A stretch of DNA of 64,000 bases, from the NCBI GenBank assembly GCA_008360955.1, contig LUCM01007745.1, forward strand, positions 55,386-119,385, read 5' to 3'. Made by a program: the position numbers and the translations under genes. A model generated the notes under the pieces. The model was not told where the DNA came from. It saw only the letters and a list, made by a program, of their open reading frames with translations, and searched no databases. The DNA is from Fasciolopsis buskii (taxonomy: Eukaryota > Platyhelminthes > Trematoda > Plagiorchiida > Fasciolidae). Positions 12,901-21,679 of the stretch are shown piece after piece (position 1 is the stretch's first letter; each line of letters begins with the position of its first letter).

Positions 12901-15900
12901 GGATGGCTATATTTATAATTACATGTACACTGCCAACTATTGCCATTACCATTACTTTTGTCACAAAATACCCAATTAACTGACACCTGTGGTTTTTCAG
13001 TTTCCAGTAAGATGAGAAAGCCCCATTGGTCTCCAAGGGCATTTGATTAGAAACAGAATTTGCCAAATCAGGAAGCACCTCTATCACCAGCAATTATAAG
13101 GGGCAGTTAATTTGGAATCCATACCAAAACATCAGTCCCAACGTGAGTGAATACAACTGCAACAATTTTGTTCATCCCTCTTATACTGTGCCGTTATTTG
13201 TTTCGTCCAGTGAATTCTACTACTCCAGGCTGCCATGAATAACACTGGTGTTACGTTTTACCACGATAGTGTTGACAAGACCGAGCGACGTCACGTACAT
13301 GCTCGTGGGCACACATTCGGATACGTTGCAAGCCTAAACAACCGATCTTACACGTTCGCTCATTCGTTTCGTCCTATTGAGGTCCATCCATCGAACAAAA
13401 GACGAGTGCATTTGCAGAACAATCTAAGGATAGATTTAGTGGGCCGGTCATTTTGATGTTTTTTACCTTTCTGAAGAAATCCAGAAAAATTTAAAAAAAC
13501 CTAACATCGCTTACATAGCCAGCTCTAACACCACCCAACTAGTCTTTTGAGAATGGTAAATATTTTCTGACTTCTGATCAGCTACCAAAAAAAAAACAAT
13601 TTACTAAAAGATTTTAAACTAAATATGTCAAGAGGGAATGAAAGGAAACGCTGTAAGATGATGCTGTTTCCTTTTGTTCTATTCAGTCGCACATGGAGAG
13701 TGATCTGGGACTTACTGAATTAGTCTGATAACAAAAGCAATCAGAAAAGTAATCCGGTCTGAAGATATATGGAGATTCGGATAGTTCCATAGCTGCGAAA
13801 ATAAAAACAACTCTGAGGAGAATGAGTCGATTGCTTAAGTTTTACGGGAGAAAAGCTAGATAACTTTTTCCGGTGGGCAACGATTCACTGAATGCCGACA
13901 ATCTCCACTTGAGATTATATTATTATTATTATTATTATAGTTCGAAACTGACTACTGCAAATTGAGAATTGGATTGTAACAATACATACTTCTCGAATTA
14001 CATTTAAACTAACCAGATACTGCGTTTTTGCCAGCTTTACATGACTCAATTTCCTTGTTGATAATCCAGTTTCCTGCCCAAGTAAATTTAGAAAATCTAG
14101 GTACTACAGGGCAGCACTAGTCAAGCGGGTAATGTCGTGGTGTTTGATAGTGAAGTTTGCATGCTCGAATCCTCTCACCCCCGGGTCACCTCCCCCCCCC
14201 TGGCAGCTCTCTAGTGGCCGCGGTCCCCCTCTTCAAAAGTGATGCACATTGCTATTTCAGTAACAGACGAACTAAAAGGTTAGAGGTAATAACCTGATTA
14301 GGCCCTGTTACTGACTGAACAATAAAGTACATAGAAGCGCCTTGTCGTACACTGTTCTTCGTTGCTGTCCCAATCTTATTAGGTTCAGCTAAACTAATGA
14401 TCACTAGACAGAATATCCCTGAATAGATAGTGTCAAAGTTGACCATTCAATTCATACATCCAACCATGGGAATAAAAGTTATCTGGAATATCTTGTATGA
14501 AAACTCCGGACAACCGTTTTCATCCTTGGGGATCTCTTTTACGCTCGTCGCATACGTCGGCAATGGGTTGTGGAGACCATTATACACTTGGCATATGACT
14601 TGCCTTTGGCCAGACTCCACTGAAAATGCCCTTACTCAGGGGGTAGTCGTTTGAATAAAGTTGTGTCCACGTATTTGCCCTGTCACTGACTCTCCAAGGT
14701 TGTGATACGAGTACATCCAAGCGTGTGTTAAAGGTTGGCGTGTCACTATCCTGTGAGAAAGCGGTTTCGTGTACACAAGTTATCTGTCTTGCTACTAAGC
14801 GTTCCTTGGTGTTGTTTAAGATGCACTGGCGTCTAATTTTGTCGCTATTCTCAGTGTACTGAAATCCCATCCTGTGTTGTGCTTTGTGTATCAGGCTACA
14901 GTTCGAAATTCGCATCGGCGTTTGGAATTAGGCTGGTAAGTCGAATTTCTAATAAGCGACTCTGAATAAGTAATTGGTTGTTTTTGTCGTTTCGCAGTGG
15001 GACCCACACCTTAAAAGTACTCCCCGGATATGATGAAAGCGAGAAAAATCAATCGTGAATGTCCGCCGTAGGTCTAATTCTTCTCCATGAATTCAATCTA
15101 ATGCTCACAACGCCGGTTGTTTTCCCCACTTGGCAGCCCTCTGTTGGCCACAGCCTCCTTCTAGCAAATGATGTACATTGTTATTTCATTAATAAAGGAA
15201 GTAAAAACAGAAGAAAAAGAAGAAAAAGGTGATATTAGCGGTGATATGGAACACGCAAACTGAATTCGACAACTCCAACAGTGTTTCATCTAGAGAGCAA
15301 TTTAAAAGTATCAGCTGGAAATTTTAGCTAAAATAAACAATGAATAAATGGTACATCTATTCGACCTAGTGGACATGTTCACATTAGAATAAGGTTTGGA
15401 GACGAAAACCATACAACTGAGATGAATGCAATTACAATTATTCCTGACCGACTGCAGCGAGATATTCTGTGGAAATAAAATAATCATCAATCCAAAAGTC
15501 TTGTTAGTTTTCCTTTCAGTCGAACCGCCAGACAGATAGCTCCATTCAGCCTCCCCGGGGAAACTCGAAGGTATTGTGTTCAATAGTGCAAACTCTTCGA
15601 CGATTTCACGCTCCTCCCCACTGCTGTGATTTGACTACGTTGAATAAAATGCAGCCCAAATTGCTGATTATGGAACTGGCAACAATCTAGCCAGCAGCCA
15701 TCGGTCTGCTCTGTCACGACTGGCCTTCGGTTTGTTACACGAAGTTGCGCTAAATTTAGGAATTCAGAAGTGGCCTAAGAGTCCGAGCTTGAATTTAAAC
15801 TGCGCGCCAGCGATGCGCCCTTTACGACCACTATGGAATTTTATGAGTATGCGTAATTTGTTTATTGCTGTATGACATTCGCGGTATGAGACACACTCAG

Positions 15901-18900
15901 TACATGTACGTGTCACATTTTCAATATTGTTTGTATTACAAAATGCAGTGTGAATCTTGACCGGTTGGAACCGTTTGGACTCGGTTAACGACGCAGGTAA
16001 CATGGAACGTACCAAGTTCAAACGTTCTTATGTTTGCAGGACGACACCGTATTACCCATTACTCTCTTGTCCTCTCTTTTTTTGTTCACATTCTTGAACG
16101 AAGTCTCAGGAACTACCTTTGTTAACATCAACCTCGAAACGGGTTCTCGCGTGGAAAGTACCCTTGAGATTCCCTTGTACTTTCAAATCTGTAGGTCATA
16201 TGCTTCAGCGAGCATAAGTGTCCATTATTCGGATCAACCCGAACGGTTTGCCATCACGTCACCAAAGGGACACATGACGAATGGACGCGGCGTCAGAAAA
16301 ATTGATGAATGGAATGGCATAGATTTTGGAATCAGCTGTAAGTGTACACTTGAGAATCGAGTTCATGTAGGACTGCACTGTGATGTTCAATTTTTGTAAG
16401 TATGAGTCTTACATTTCATCAGGAATCCCGAATTTGAGTTGCTTATAATTAGAAAAATGAAAATATGAATTATAGATTTACATAACTCGAAGCAGTGCCT
16501 GGCTGTTCGTTCCTGTGTACTATGGAATGAGGGTAATCGAGAAACTATGTTTACCGTTGAAATTATTTCTTGCATAGACCTAACGACATGCGAGCTGAAA
16601 TGTCTTCTTTTTAGAGTTGGAACTTCATGGAAGAACTAAAGTGAATTGCTGTGGTATCAACAAAGTGTGAATCATACGCGATTCACATAGGTTATGTGCT
16701 AGAGTCAATCCCTAGATAACTTGGTTGAGACTTTCAATGACACCACAGACGCCAGTGGAAGGTACAGCGTCAGACTGAAAATTATTCATTGAAAAAATGA
16801 ATGAAGGCAAGAATGGTGCCTTAACCAAACTGTCCAAGACTTCGAAGTCCAGAAGGAAACATCACAGTTTGCGCAAAACGGCGGCAACTAATTCTGTCAG
16901 TTGAGAGACTTGCCTTTAATTGACAGAACTTTCTGAAAAAATAGTTATCGCCAGAGTTCAGCGTTCACCAGCTTTCTCAAATGTTAGCCGATTTCCTAAC
17001 AAGGATGAAACTGGTTTCTTAATGGTCAGTTGAGCGATGATGTCACATGGTGAATTAGTTCATGCTAACCAAATTCTTTGGTGAGATTCATAACTTATTG
17101 TCTAACTCACTTTTTCGAAACGCAACTGGATTTGCTTGTCCTTCCACTCTCTCACTTCTGGTATGAAATGTACGAAGCTACCACAGAAGTTGGATCAAAA
17201 TACCTACCGTTCCACCCGAGCAGAATAAATGTAAGAAATATGGATTAAGCTGACAGGAACAGTAACGTTCTGTGCATGTTCAGCAATCTGCAAATGCACG
17301 TTCATAGCACTGGTTGTGATCGCCAGTGAACAGTTTCATTATTTGAAGCTCACAAATAACCTACAAACTCTGATTAGATAATGTGGCAACCAACGAGTGG
17401 CTCACGTCGAAAACTGTTGTTTTTAATACGCCCTTCTCACGGGTTCGCGACTGACTGGCACAACCGAGCTGTTTTTCCTTTCACTACTTTTTGATTGTTG
17501 AGTCTGGAATTTAGAGATAGTAGATCCCTAGTCATCATTTGGGGCGGAGCTGTGAAAAATTTGAAATGCGGCTAATGGACAACTAAACTGTGAAGAGGTT
17601 TTGAGTAATATCCTCGATGATTACAATCAACCGGCAATATTCACAAACAAAAAGAAATGTTAGGCTGTCGATCGTTGCCGGCCAATCCGTATGCTTATTT
17701 CCTTCGCCTTAGAAACTCTCAGTAATAATACTTAGCGAGTTCCCATGAACCAGGACCTAAGCCGAGCGGCGTTTGGACACGATACCCATGGTACATCCCA
17801 GTCAATTCCCGGGGATTTCGTTCACGGCAAACTTACAAACAAACGTCTTTTTTCCTTACATAGCCTAAACTACAACGAGTTTTTATTCTGATTTCAATTG
17901 ATTACTTTAGTCGGCTGTTTAGGATCTTCTGGATTGCGATTCACCAGCTATTTCAAAACCACAGAAAAACCCACAGGCATTAATCTTGATTGTGATAAGG
18001 GAATTGTCTAAAAATTCGTCACGGCTTTCATTGCTTTGCTCGAGTCCAGAAATTACATTATGAATCACTACTATAATGGCACTATTTCATGTTTGATTTT
18101 GCCGTGCTCCTTATCTAACACATTGCTGGCCTTTGGTATTAGTGTTAGATTTTGGCAAGTTTTGCGCAACAGTCAGAATTTAGTATGTGTAATGTTTCTG
18201 TCAACATTTTGGTTCGATTATGTCGGTGTCAACGCTGGTCGTCGTTATGTAGACAGCTCTTCAGTTCATGTTGGCTTTTCTGTTTTTACACATTTCAAAT
18301 GAATCACGGAACTAGTAGGAGAACCGCTTCCCCAGTACATAGTGCAACTGATTACCCATCTTTGTTCAACTTACTTTCTTCGACTGAAGAAAACGTAAAC
18401 CTTTTCTATCGGTAAGTACCTCATTCATTCCAACGACTGCAACAATCATATAGCCTTTTTCCTAGCCGCACATTTGAAAAACAGCGATTTTTCTTGAGCA
18501 CGTGAGCAAACCATTAAACAGACAATCTTTCGCATCTTGGAAGATTATTAATAAACAAATTGCAAGCCTGGCGAAGGAACAGCAAAGTATCATACTATCC
18601 GGTGCATCCCTAGGATACGCATAGGGGAAGTGCCAAAATAATGATAACTTACAGTGACTAACATGAATCATGTCAAATAAAAAAATAGAAAAGCAGCTTC
18701 AATGTCAAAGAGGGCAGGATTTTTGCATAACAAGCATCCCCTTATAAAATACCACGAATATTTTTCGATGAGCTTGTGATACCCCGATTGTGGCCCACCA
18801 TTCACAAAGACAAGAGGCCTTTACCAAGCTACAGATGTGAAGTGATCAAGGGGTAATATGAATCGAACGACCGGTCTCAAGCTTCCGACGGCTTTAGAAC

Positions 18901-19800
18901 TCTTAGTTTTGCAATGCATTCTATAAGATGGCGTCATTTCGTCAGAGGACCATGGCAGAGTCTTCTAAAATCAAACCTCTACTTTGATTTGGGCTGCTTG
19001 TCATTGCACAGCCTGCAAGAGGGCCATGGGTTGGGACAAATGCTAATGTGAAGCGAGATTCTAAAAGAGCTAACGTTTGTGGTGAACCCTGCACAAACGT
19101 TTATTTTAACTCTCTATTTTTCTCTGAATTTCTTCATTTTTAGATATTTTAGAAAAGTGTCCTTAACTAGACATCTGAAAAACTCATCTGTTATCACTTC
19201 CTTTTTTATGTGTAGCTGAAAATACCTTTTCCTGAGACGTGACACCAATTTGAGCTCTAAGCAAAGAACTGAATTATATACTGGAAATTTCCCATTACAT
19301 CTGATGAGTAAGCGCATCATCTCGCAGGTTCAGTTGAGCTTGCACAACCTCAGTCTTAAATAAACATGCTCTATGCGCCTAGCCTAGCAGAAGGGACACT
19401 AAGCTTAAAGGAACATGAAACTGAATATCCCATGCTAGGTGAATGATTACCTTGCAATCTGAATGACCACAAATGATAATATCTTTGACCGATCCGCGGA
19501 GGCAACCCAGCTCAAGTGTGCTCAGTATTGTGCCTGCCTCTCCTGCGCCATTTTCCGGTACAAAATTTCCAGCGTTTCGAACCACGTACAATTCACCTGG
19601 ATTAGCACCCAATATTTTTGATGGGTATACTCGGGCGTCCACACAAGAAAGAAGAATACCAAGTGGCTAAAGATTTGAATATAGAATCAAAATTTGTTAA
19701 GTAAATGTGAACTTACCTTGTAGTTCGTCTTTATATGTTTGAGAAAGTCCTGTCTCCCACCTCTCGTAAAAGCCAGAGCTCCTTTAATTATTCTCTCCAT
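719..19800 (-). CDS. beta-class carbonic anhydrase, four-exon gene (complete)
   Basis: This zinc enzyme interconverts CO2 and bicarbonate and is probably cytosolic or mitochondrial; I see no signal peptide. The coding exons on the minus strand are 19800-19717, 19666-19451, 6442-6215 and 919-719, all joined in phase 0. They give 28+72+76+66 = 242 residues plus stop, close to the usual length of animal beta-CAs. Residue landmarks are start MERIIKG; zinc ligand Cys36 and the Asp38-Arg40 dyad in CVDAR; the RNAGN motif; His96 and Cys99 in CGHSDC; LSQ-INVLQQ across the last junction; and the C-terminal WFDIHTG block. The order and residues are those of an active type I beta-CA. Introns are about 50 bp, 13.0 kb and 5.3 kb, all GT-AG. 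Vertebrates lack this class. Identity is very sure and exon edges are sure; the 5' and 3' UTR limits are inferred. Confidence 0.95.
1618..2990 (-). mobile_element. decayed CR1-like non-LTR retrotransposon, reverse transcriptase part
   Basis: Minus-strand frames at 2834-2409, 2384-1755 and 1851-1618 read in order as parts of a CR1-type reverse transcriptase. Visible landmarks are FRPISLTPSGLKL, FAYKSNRSTLDAI, LDYSS (degenerate F/YDS region) and WLSDYFTNRTQ, then CLGFIIDKNLKW, LYCSRVIFPGLL and the C-terminal CEKFAQKILSD. Frameshifts and lost residues, including the catalytic YxDD, show it is dead. It lies in the last intron of the carbonic anhydrase gene, in the same orientation. Assignment to CR1 rather than another clade of the jockey group is inference. 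Confidence 0.75.
2991..4087. other. intron sequence without recognisable gene
   Basis: Several open frames of 67-100 codons occur on the minus strand (3097-3638), but none shows a family likeness or convincing splice sites. No repeat was recognised here. Confidence 0.3.
4088..5095 (+). mobile_element. decayed RTE-type retrotransposon (3' half of reverse transcriptase and 3' tail)
   Basis: The frame at 4088-4558 reads as the thumb region of an RTE reverse transcriptase: EYTNDVMLLSED stands for the EYADDIVLLSED active-site block, followed by GMCFGPSKRK, VNKSNYLSYCISP, SSRIQNARL and SVLLHGSETR. The second catalytic Asp region reads TND, so it is inactive, and a stop follows at 4556. The sequence after that stop continues as degraded RTE to its 3' end near 5040. 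Positions 4507-5042 recur almost unchanged in inverted orientation at 11203-11738. Confidence 0.8.
4507..5042 (+). repeat. left arm of a 536-bp near-identical inverted repeat
   Basis: Read against the reverse complement of 11203-11738, this tract has the same length with no gaps. I noted only two base differences, both near 4625-4635. Both arms lie in RTE copies and share the same stop codon and decay. Beyond each end the copies still resemble each other for a short way but differ clearly. Confidence 0.85.
5096..6214. other. intron sequence without recognisable gene
   Basis: AT-rich carbonic anhydrase intron. One plus-strand frame of 102 codons (5756-6064) has a hydrophobic middle, but it lacks a family likeness and is probably chance. 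Confidence 0.3.
6215..6442 (-). CDS. beta-carbonic anhydrase exon 3
   Basis: Seventy-six codons from AMHLL (continuing HSDCK-A) to PVDVLSQ. The region matches the middle helices of beta-CA (SPLQKWV and the DVLSQ block). The donor is GTTAGT (complement of 6209-6214). The acceptor AG directly before GCAATG has a poor pyrimidine tract, so this is the weakest of the splice sites, but frame and protein continuity fix it. Confidence 0.9.
6443..11159. other. large intron, unassigned repeats, no gene recognised
   Basis: This is the distal part of carbonic anhydrase intron 2. Minus-strand frames near 7784-8002, 8313-8899 and 9803-10030 look like worn repeat sequence, but I cannot name the family. Positions 10255-10335 resemble 62630-62700 in the same orientation (both hold AGAACCACATAAGGT and CAGGTGTGGTA), which links this stretch to the RTE tail region found there. 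Confidence 0.35.
11160..11765 (-). mobile_element. RTE-type 3' fragment, inverted copy of 4507-5042
   Basis: The minus strand reads the 3' end of the RTE reverse transcriptase and its 3' tail. The tail (complement of about 11165-11215) holds a pyrimidine-rich block also present at 12372-12415. The element is 5'-truncated near 11765. Its core is nearly identical to the plus-strand copy 6.2 kb away. Confidence 0.8.
11203..11738 (-). repeat. right arm of the 536-bp inverted repeat
   Basis: Partner of 4507-5042. The 6.16-kb spacer between the arms contains exon 3 of the carbonic anhydrase gene. The arms carry no terminal motif or target-site duplication that would mark a DNA transposon. Confidence 0.85.
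12095..12371 (+). other. coding-like open frame of unknown nature
   Basis: The frame opens after a possible acceptor (TTGTGTACAATTAG, ending 12120) and reads KIIIVSFNEDLNELSHYLEN and LALMNMVVKSKLYG, a plausible mixed alpha/beta composition. It runs into an RTE 3' tail at 12372. I know no family for it. It could be an exon of a nested gene, a gene relic or chance. Confidence 0.2.
12372..12420 (+). repeat. RTE 3'-tail fragment
   Basis: The pyrimidine-rich block (TCCATCTTCCACTATTC, then a CTTCTTCTGTTTGG run) matches the minus-strand block at 11165-11210 and the diverged tail at 5036-5075, so three RTE ends lie in this intron. Confidence 0.6.
13229..13456 (+). other. possible small coding exon, unknown product
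   Basis: After a good acceptor (TTCTACTACTCCAG, ending 13228) a frame of 75 codons reads AAMNNTGVTFYHD, then a basic, histidine-rich stretch with RRHVHARGHTFGY, ending at TGA 13454-13456. It is in phase 0 with the acceptor. No AATAAA follows within 150 nt and no family is recognised. It lies on the plus strand inside the large carbonic anhydrase intron. Confidence 0.2.
13918..13938. repeat. (TAT/ATT)n microsatellite
   Basis: About seven ATT units in a row. Confidence 0.9.
14108..14275 (+). mobile_element. tRNA-derived SINE copy
   Basis: The head holds an A-box-like TAGTCAAGCGGG (14118-14129) and a B-box-like GCTCGAATCC (14163-14172), spaced about as in a tRNA gene. It is followed by a non-tRNA body beginning TGGCAGCTCTCTAGTGGCC. 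That body recurs at 15131-15195, so this is a dispersed element and not a tRNA gene. A C-run occurs at 14192-14200. Confidence 0.65.
15115..15200 (+). mobile_element. second SINE copy (3' body)
   Basis: The TGGCAGCCCTCTGTTGGCC segment and the GATGTACATTGTTATTTCATTAA end match the body of the SINE at 14201-14260. The tRNA-like head is missing or too worn to see. An A-rich tail (GAAGAAAAAGAAGAAAAAGG) follows to about 15227. Confidence 0.6.
16040..16395 (+). CDS. exon 1 of the nested gene
   Basis: It follows the acceptor TTCTTATGTTTGCAG, ends in a perfect GTAAGT donor (16396) and stays open for 118 codons. Its start encodes a hydrophobic signal-like segment; the rest (ETGSRVESTLEI, NGRGVRKIDEW) is soluble with four Cys. 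Confidence 0.55.
16040..18505 (+). CDS. nested gene for a small secretory/single-pass membrane protein (predicted, 3 exons)
   Basis: Exons 16040-16395, 18265-18411 and 18466-18505 join in frame (both junctions phase 2) to about 180 codons ending at TGA 18503-18505. AATAAA follows at 18550-18555. The first exon has no ATG of its own in frame. An ATG placed directly at the acceptor (16039), as flatworm spliced leaders can supply, would give MDDTVLPITLLSSLFLFTFL, a convincing signal peptide with a cleavage point after VSG. A region of about 95 residues with four Cys follows (QICR, SCKC, LHC), then a short hydrophobic stretch (FFSCWLFCFYTF) and a basic tail with a YPSL tyrosine motif. I recognise no family. 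It lies antisense in the 13-kb carbonic anhydrase intron. An upstream exon with a normal ATG is the alternative. Confidence 0.5.
16396..18264 (+). other. intron of the nested gene; nothing else recognised
   Basis: GT-AG bounded on the plus strand. It holds no long frames and no named repeats that I could see. Confidence 0.4.
18265..18411 (+). CDS. exon 2 of the nested gene
   Basis: Acceptor CAGCTCTTCAG (ending 18264); the donor GTAAGT begins at 18412. The first base completes a Phe codon left open by exon 1. It encodes a hydrophobic stretch, then TSRRTASPVHSATDYPSLF. An in-frame ATG at 18299-18301 gives a possible alternative short product. Confidence 0.45.
18466..18505 (+). CDS. exon 3 of the nested gene
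   Basis: A strong acceptor (TAGCCTTTTTCCTAG) after a 54-bp intron continues the frame as RRTFEKQRFFLST to TGA. A GTGAGC donor-like site at 18501 could instead splice onward, but AATAAA 45 nt after the stop favours this end. Confidence 0.4.
18550..18555 (+). terminator. poly(A) signal AATAAA of the nested gene
   Basis: Canonical hexamer 45 nt past the TGA. Confidence 0.45.
18556..19450. other. carbonic anhydrase intron, no gene seen
   Basis: Only short chance frames occur, for example the AT-rich minus-strand 19114-19320. Confidence 0.4.
19451..19666 (-). CDS. beta-carbonic anhydrase exon 2 (catalytic core)
   Basis: Seventy-two codons from PLGILLSCVDAR to IIICGHSDCK. It carries all three zinc ligands (one Cys in CVDAR, His and Cys in CGHSDC) and the Asp-Arg dyad. 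The acceptor is TCTTTAG and the donor GTAATC. A longer open frame runs past the donor for 15 codons with no beta-CA likeness, so the splice at 19451 is preferred. Confidence 0.94.
19717..19800 (-). CDS. beta-carbonic anhydrase exon 1 (start exon)
   Basis: Twenty-eight codons from ATG (complement of 19798-19800), starting MERIIKG and ending NYK. A perfect GTAAGT donor follows (complement of 19711-19716). The MERIIxG start is typical of animal beta-CAs, which supports this start codon. The exon ends in phase 0. Confidence 0.93.
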
Positions 19801-19823
19801 TGATCAGGAAAATTCGCTTCGCT
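19801..19823 (-). promoter_or_regulatory. 5' splice acceptor just upstream of the carbonic anhydrase ATG
   Basis: The minus strand reads CTGATTTTATTCCAG 21 nt before the ATG (AG at the complement of 19822-19823). It can serve a 5'-UTR intron or spliced-leader addition. A leader-borne ATG here would meet a TGA after five codons, so the gene's own ATG is the start. Confidence 0.45.
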
Positions 19824-20064
19824 GGAATAAAATCAGATAAGCAAACTTTAGTCCTGAGGCTAGTTTTGATAGTAGTCAGTTCATTTCAGTTTGTGCAACA
19901 AGTAACCTAGTTCTGGCTTTAGTTGATTACTTGGAACACCGAATAATAGTTAACGAAAACCCGGGGAATTGTGAGACAGTTCCCAAGTGGATCACAACGC
20001 ATGAGAGACATCAGAATCACAGGGCATCAGTCCAAGGCCAAAAGTCGACTTGGGCTGAATTGAA
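19824..20064. promoter_or_regulatory. putative bidirectional promoter interval
   Basis: Only 264 bp separate the carbonic anhydrase ATG (minus strand, 19800) from the ATG of the small secreted-protein gene (plus strand, 20065). No clear TATA or CCAAT box was found, so promoter function is inferred from geometry. Confidence 0.4.
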
Positions 20065-20146
20065 ATGAAGATACTGCAATCTGCTGTTGTTCTTATTTTA
20101 CACATAACAGCGACTGTGCGTTCACCTGTTACCGGCAACAAACCAG
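20065..20146 (+). CDS. exon 1 of the small secreted-protein gene
   Basis: Twenty-seven codons plus one base, coding the signal peptide; donor GTAAGT at 20147. Confidence 0.75.
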
Positions 20147-20610
20147 GTAAGTTACATTAAAATCTCCTGTTATTTATTAGTTTCATCAAAAAGGAAAGAC
20201 GCAGTGGGATGAAGTTCATAATTACTTGTCAAATAGAAGAATGCATGGGAGTATTCCAAATGGAGATCCAATTTCAGCGTGACAGTTAATACAAACTTCT
20301 TCAGTAAATTACTGATGCAAAGTACTAAACGAGAACGAAACTTTGTGCCACTATTGAGCCTACACTACCACGAAATGGACAAACATAATTTTGTATTTTA
20401 CTGCTTCTAAAAAAAGACTGCAGCGTCGCTTGAATAGTTCATCATTTTTTTCCTATCGTTTTAGCAGATTATCGAAAGTTTCAATTACCCCAAAAAATGA
20501 CTAACACTAGAGGCGGAGAGGCTGATCTCTGTTGGTGTGTGCAACTTGATAATGCCTATCTTCATATTGGACCTAAGATTCACAATGACGATAAGCCGAC
20601 TAAGTGGTGA
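20065..20610 (+). CDS. small secreted protein, two-exon gene (unknown family)
   Basis: Exon 1 (20065-20146) opens with ATG and encodes MKILQSAVVLILHITATVRS, a clear signal peptide, then PVTGNKP. It ends in phase 1 at a perfect GTAAGT donor. Exon 2 (20468-20610) follows a strong acceptor (TTTTTTCCTATCGTTTTAGCAG), completes an Asp codon and runs 46 more codons to TGA 20608-20610. The full product is 74 residues, with a mature part of about 54, basic and polar, and a CWC pair as its only cysteines (ADLCWCVQLDNAYLHIGPKI). AATAAA lies 26 nt past the stop. Start, signal, splice frame, stop and poly(A) signal agree, so the gene is probably real. Its function is unknown and I recognise no homologue. 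Confidence 0.75.
20468..20610 (+). CDS. exon 2 of the small secreted-protein gene
   Basis: Codes the mature peptide from DYRKFQLPQK to KPTKW. Two in-frame acceptors, after 20464 and after 20467 (TAGCAG), would differ by one Ala residue. Confidence 0.75.
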
Positions 20611-20635
20611 ATCTCCCCGAGTTCTAAAACTGAGC

Positions 20636-20641
20636 AATAAA
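20636..20641 (+). terminator. poly(A) signal AATAAA of the small secreted-protein gene
   Basis: Canonical hexamer 26 nt past the TGA stop. Confidence 0.75.
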
Positions 20642-21679
20642 GAGTGTTCGCTATGTTGAAGTCAGTAGTTTAGGACTCAAACGTTTGGTGAGTGATAACG
20701 CATAACCCTCATCCCGATTTAACTATTTTTAGGATCATTCTTTCAAACGCAGCTAGAACAAAACATTTTGCTTGTAAATCTACAGTATGAACATCAGCCA
20801 TCATGAACTTATTGAAAGGCGACCAACAAAAGAAGTGACGGAAATCTCCAAATACTCTCCAGTTAAAAAAGGTAATGTAAGCGTTGGCTTTGTGAGAATG
20901 CCAAATGTGTAAGGCCACTTTGCTTTGGTTCAACGGGTCATAAAAAGTGACGAATGATGATAACCAGAAGAATAGCACTGACTTCCAAACTCTTCTGATC
21001 TCAGCTGAAAAACAAGGGCTTGGAATAGGGCTGAGTATAATTTTAGGACAAACACAAAATCAGGGGGCACCGTAGTCCGCAGGATAACCGAGGGCAATCG
21101 GCTAAAGAACTCTATCCTTTGTGGACAATTAAAAACCAATTATTCATAAAAAATAAACGAAATTCTTTCGCTGAGCTGCTGGAGCCCATTTGGTTATCAT
21201 TATCGTTGAACTTTAAGTAGCAAGGCGAGCCTTACTGACCGCCACCTTTCCCCAGACTTACACGTTTCTATAAAAAGAGTGAATATCCAAGGGGAACATG
21301 GAGTGGACCTACACAGGTGGGAAAAGATAAGATGCTGCTGCAGCCAACACACGAAACACAGTTTAACTGTACAAACGCACGTGTTTTCAATCATTCTGAT
21401 TCGATAGAAAATGACAAAACGATTGCCACTGTTCACGGTCCACTGCCATATCCTCCAGTGTTTCGAGCTAGCCATCTAGTTGACGAGTCTTTCGGACCCC
21501 AACCACGAAGACGATGACGTGAGACACCTACTTTACCTAGTTTTGCTGTACATTTTCTCATTCCACGTTGTCACGTCATCTGTTGACCTCTACATAGCTT
21601 CTTCCATTCGTTGGAGGGAACACAAAGTAGGGCGCGACATGGTAGATGAGTGTTCGCCATACGCGACACGTGACCCAAT
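20642..21679. other. intergenic, no gene recognised
   Basis: Only overlapping short frames on both strands; none has a family likeness. Confidence 0.4.
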
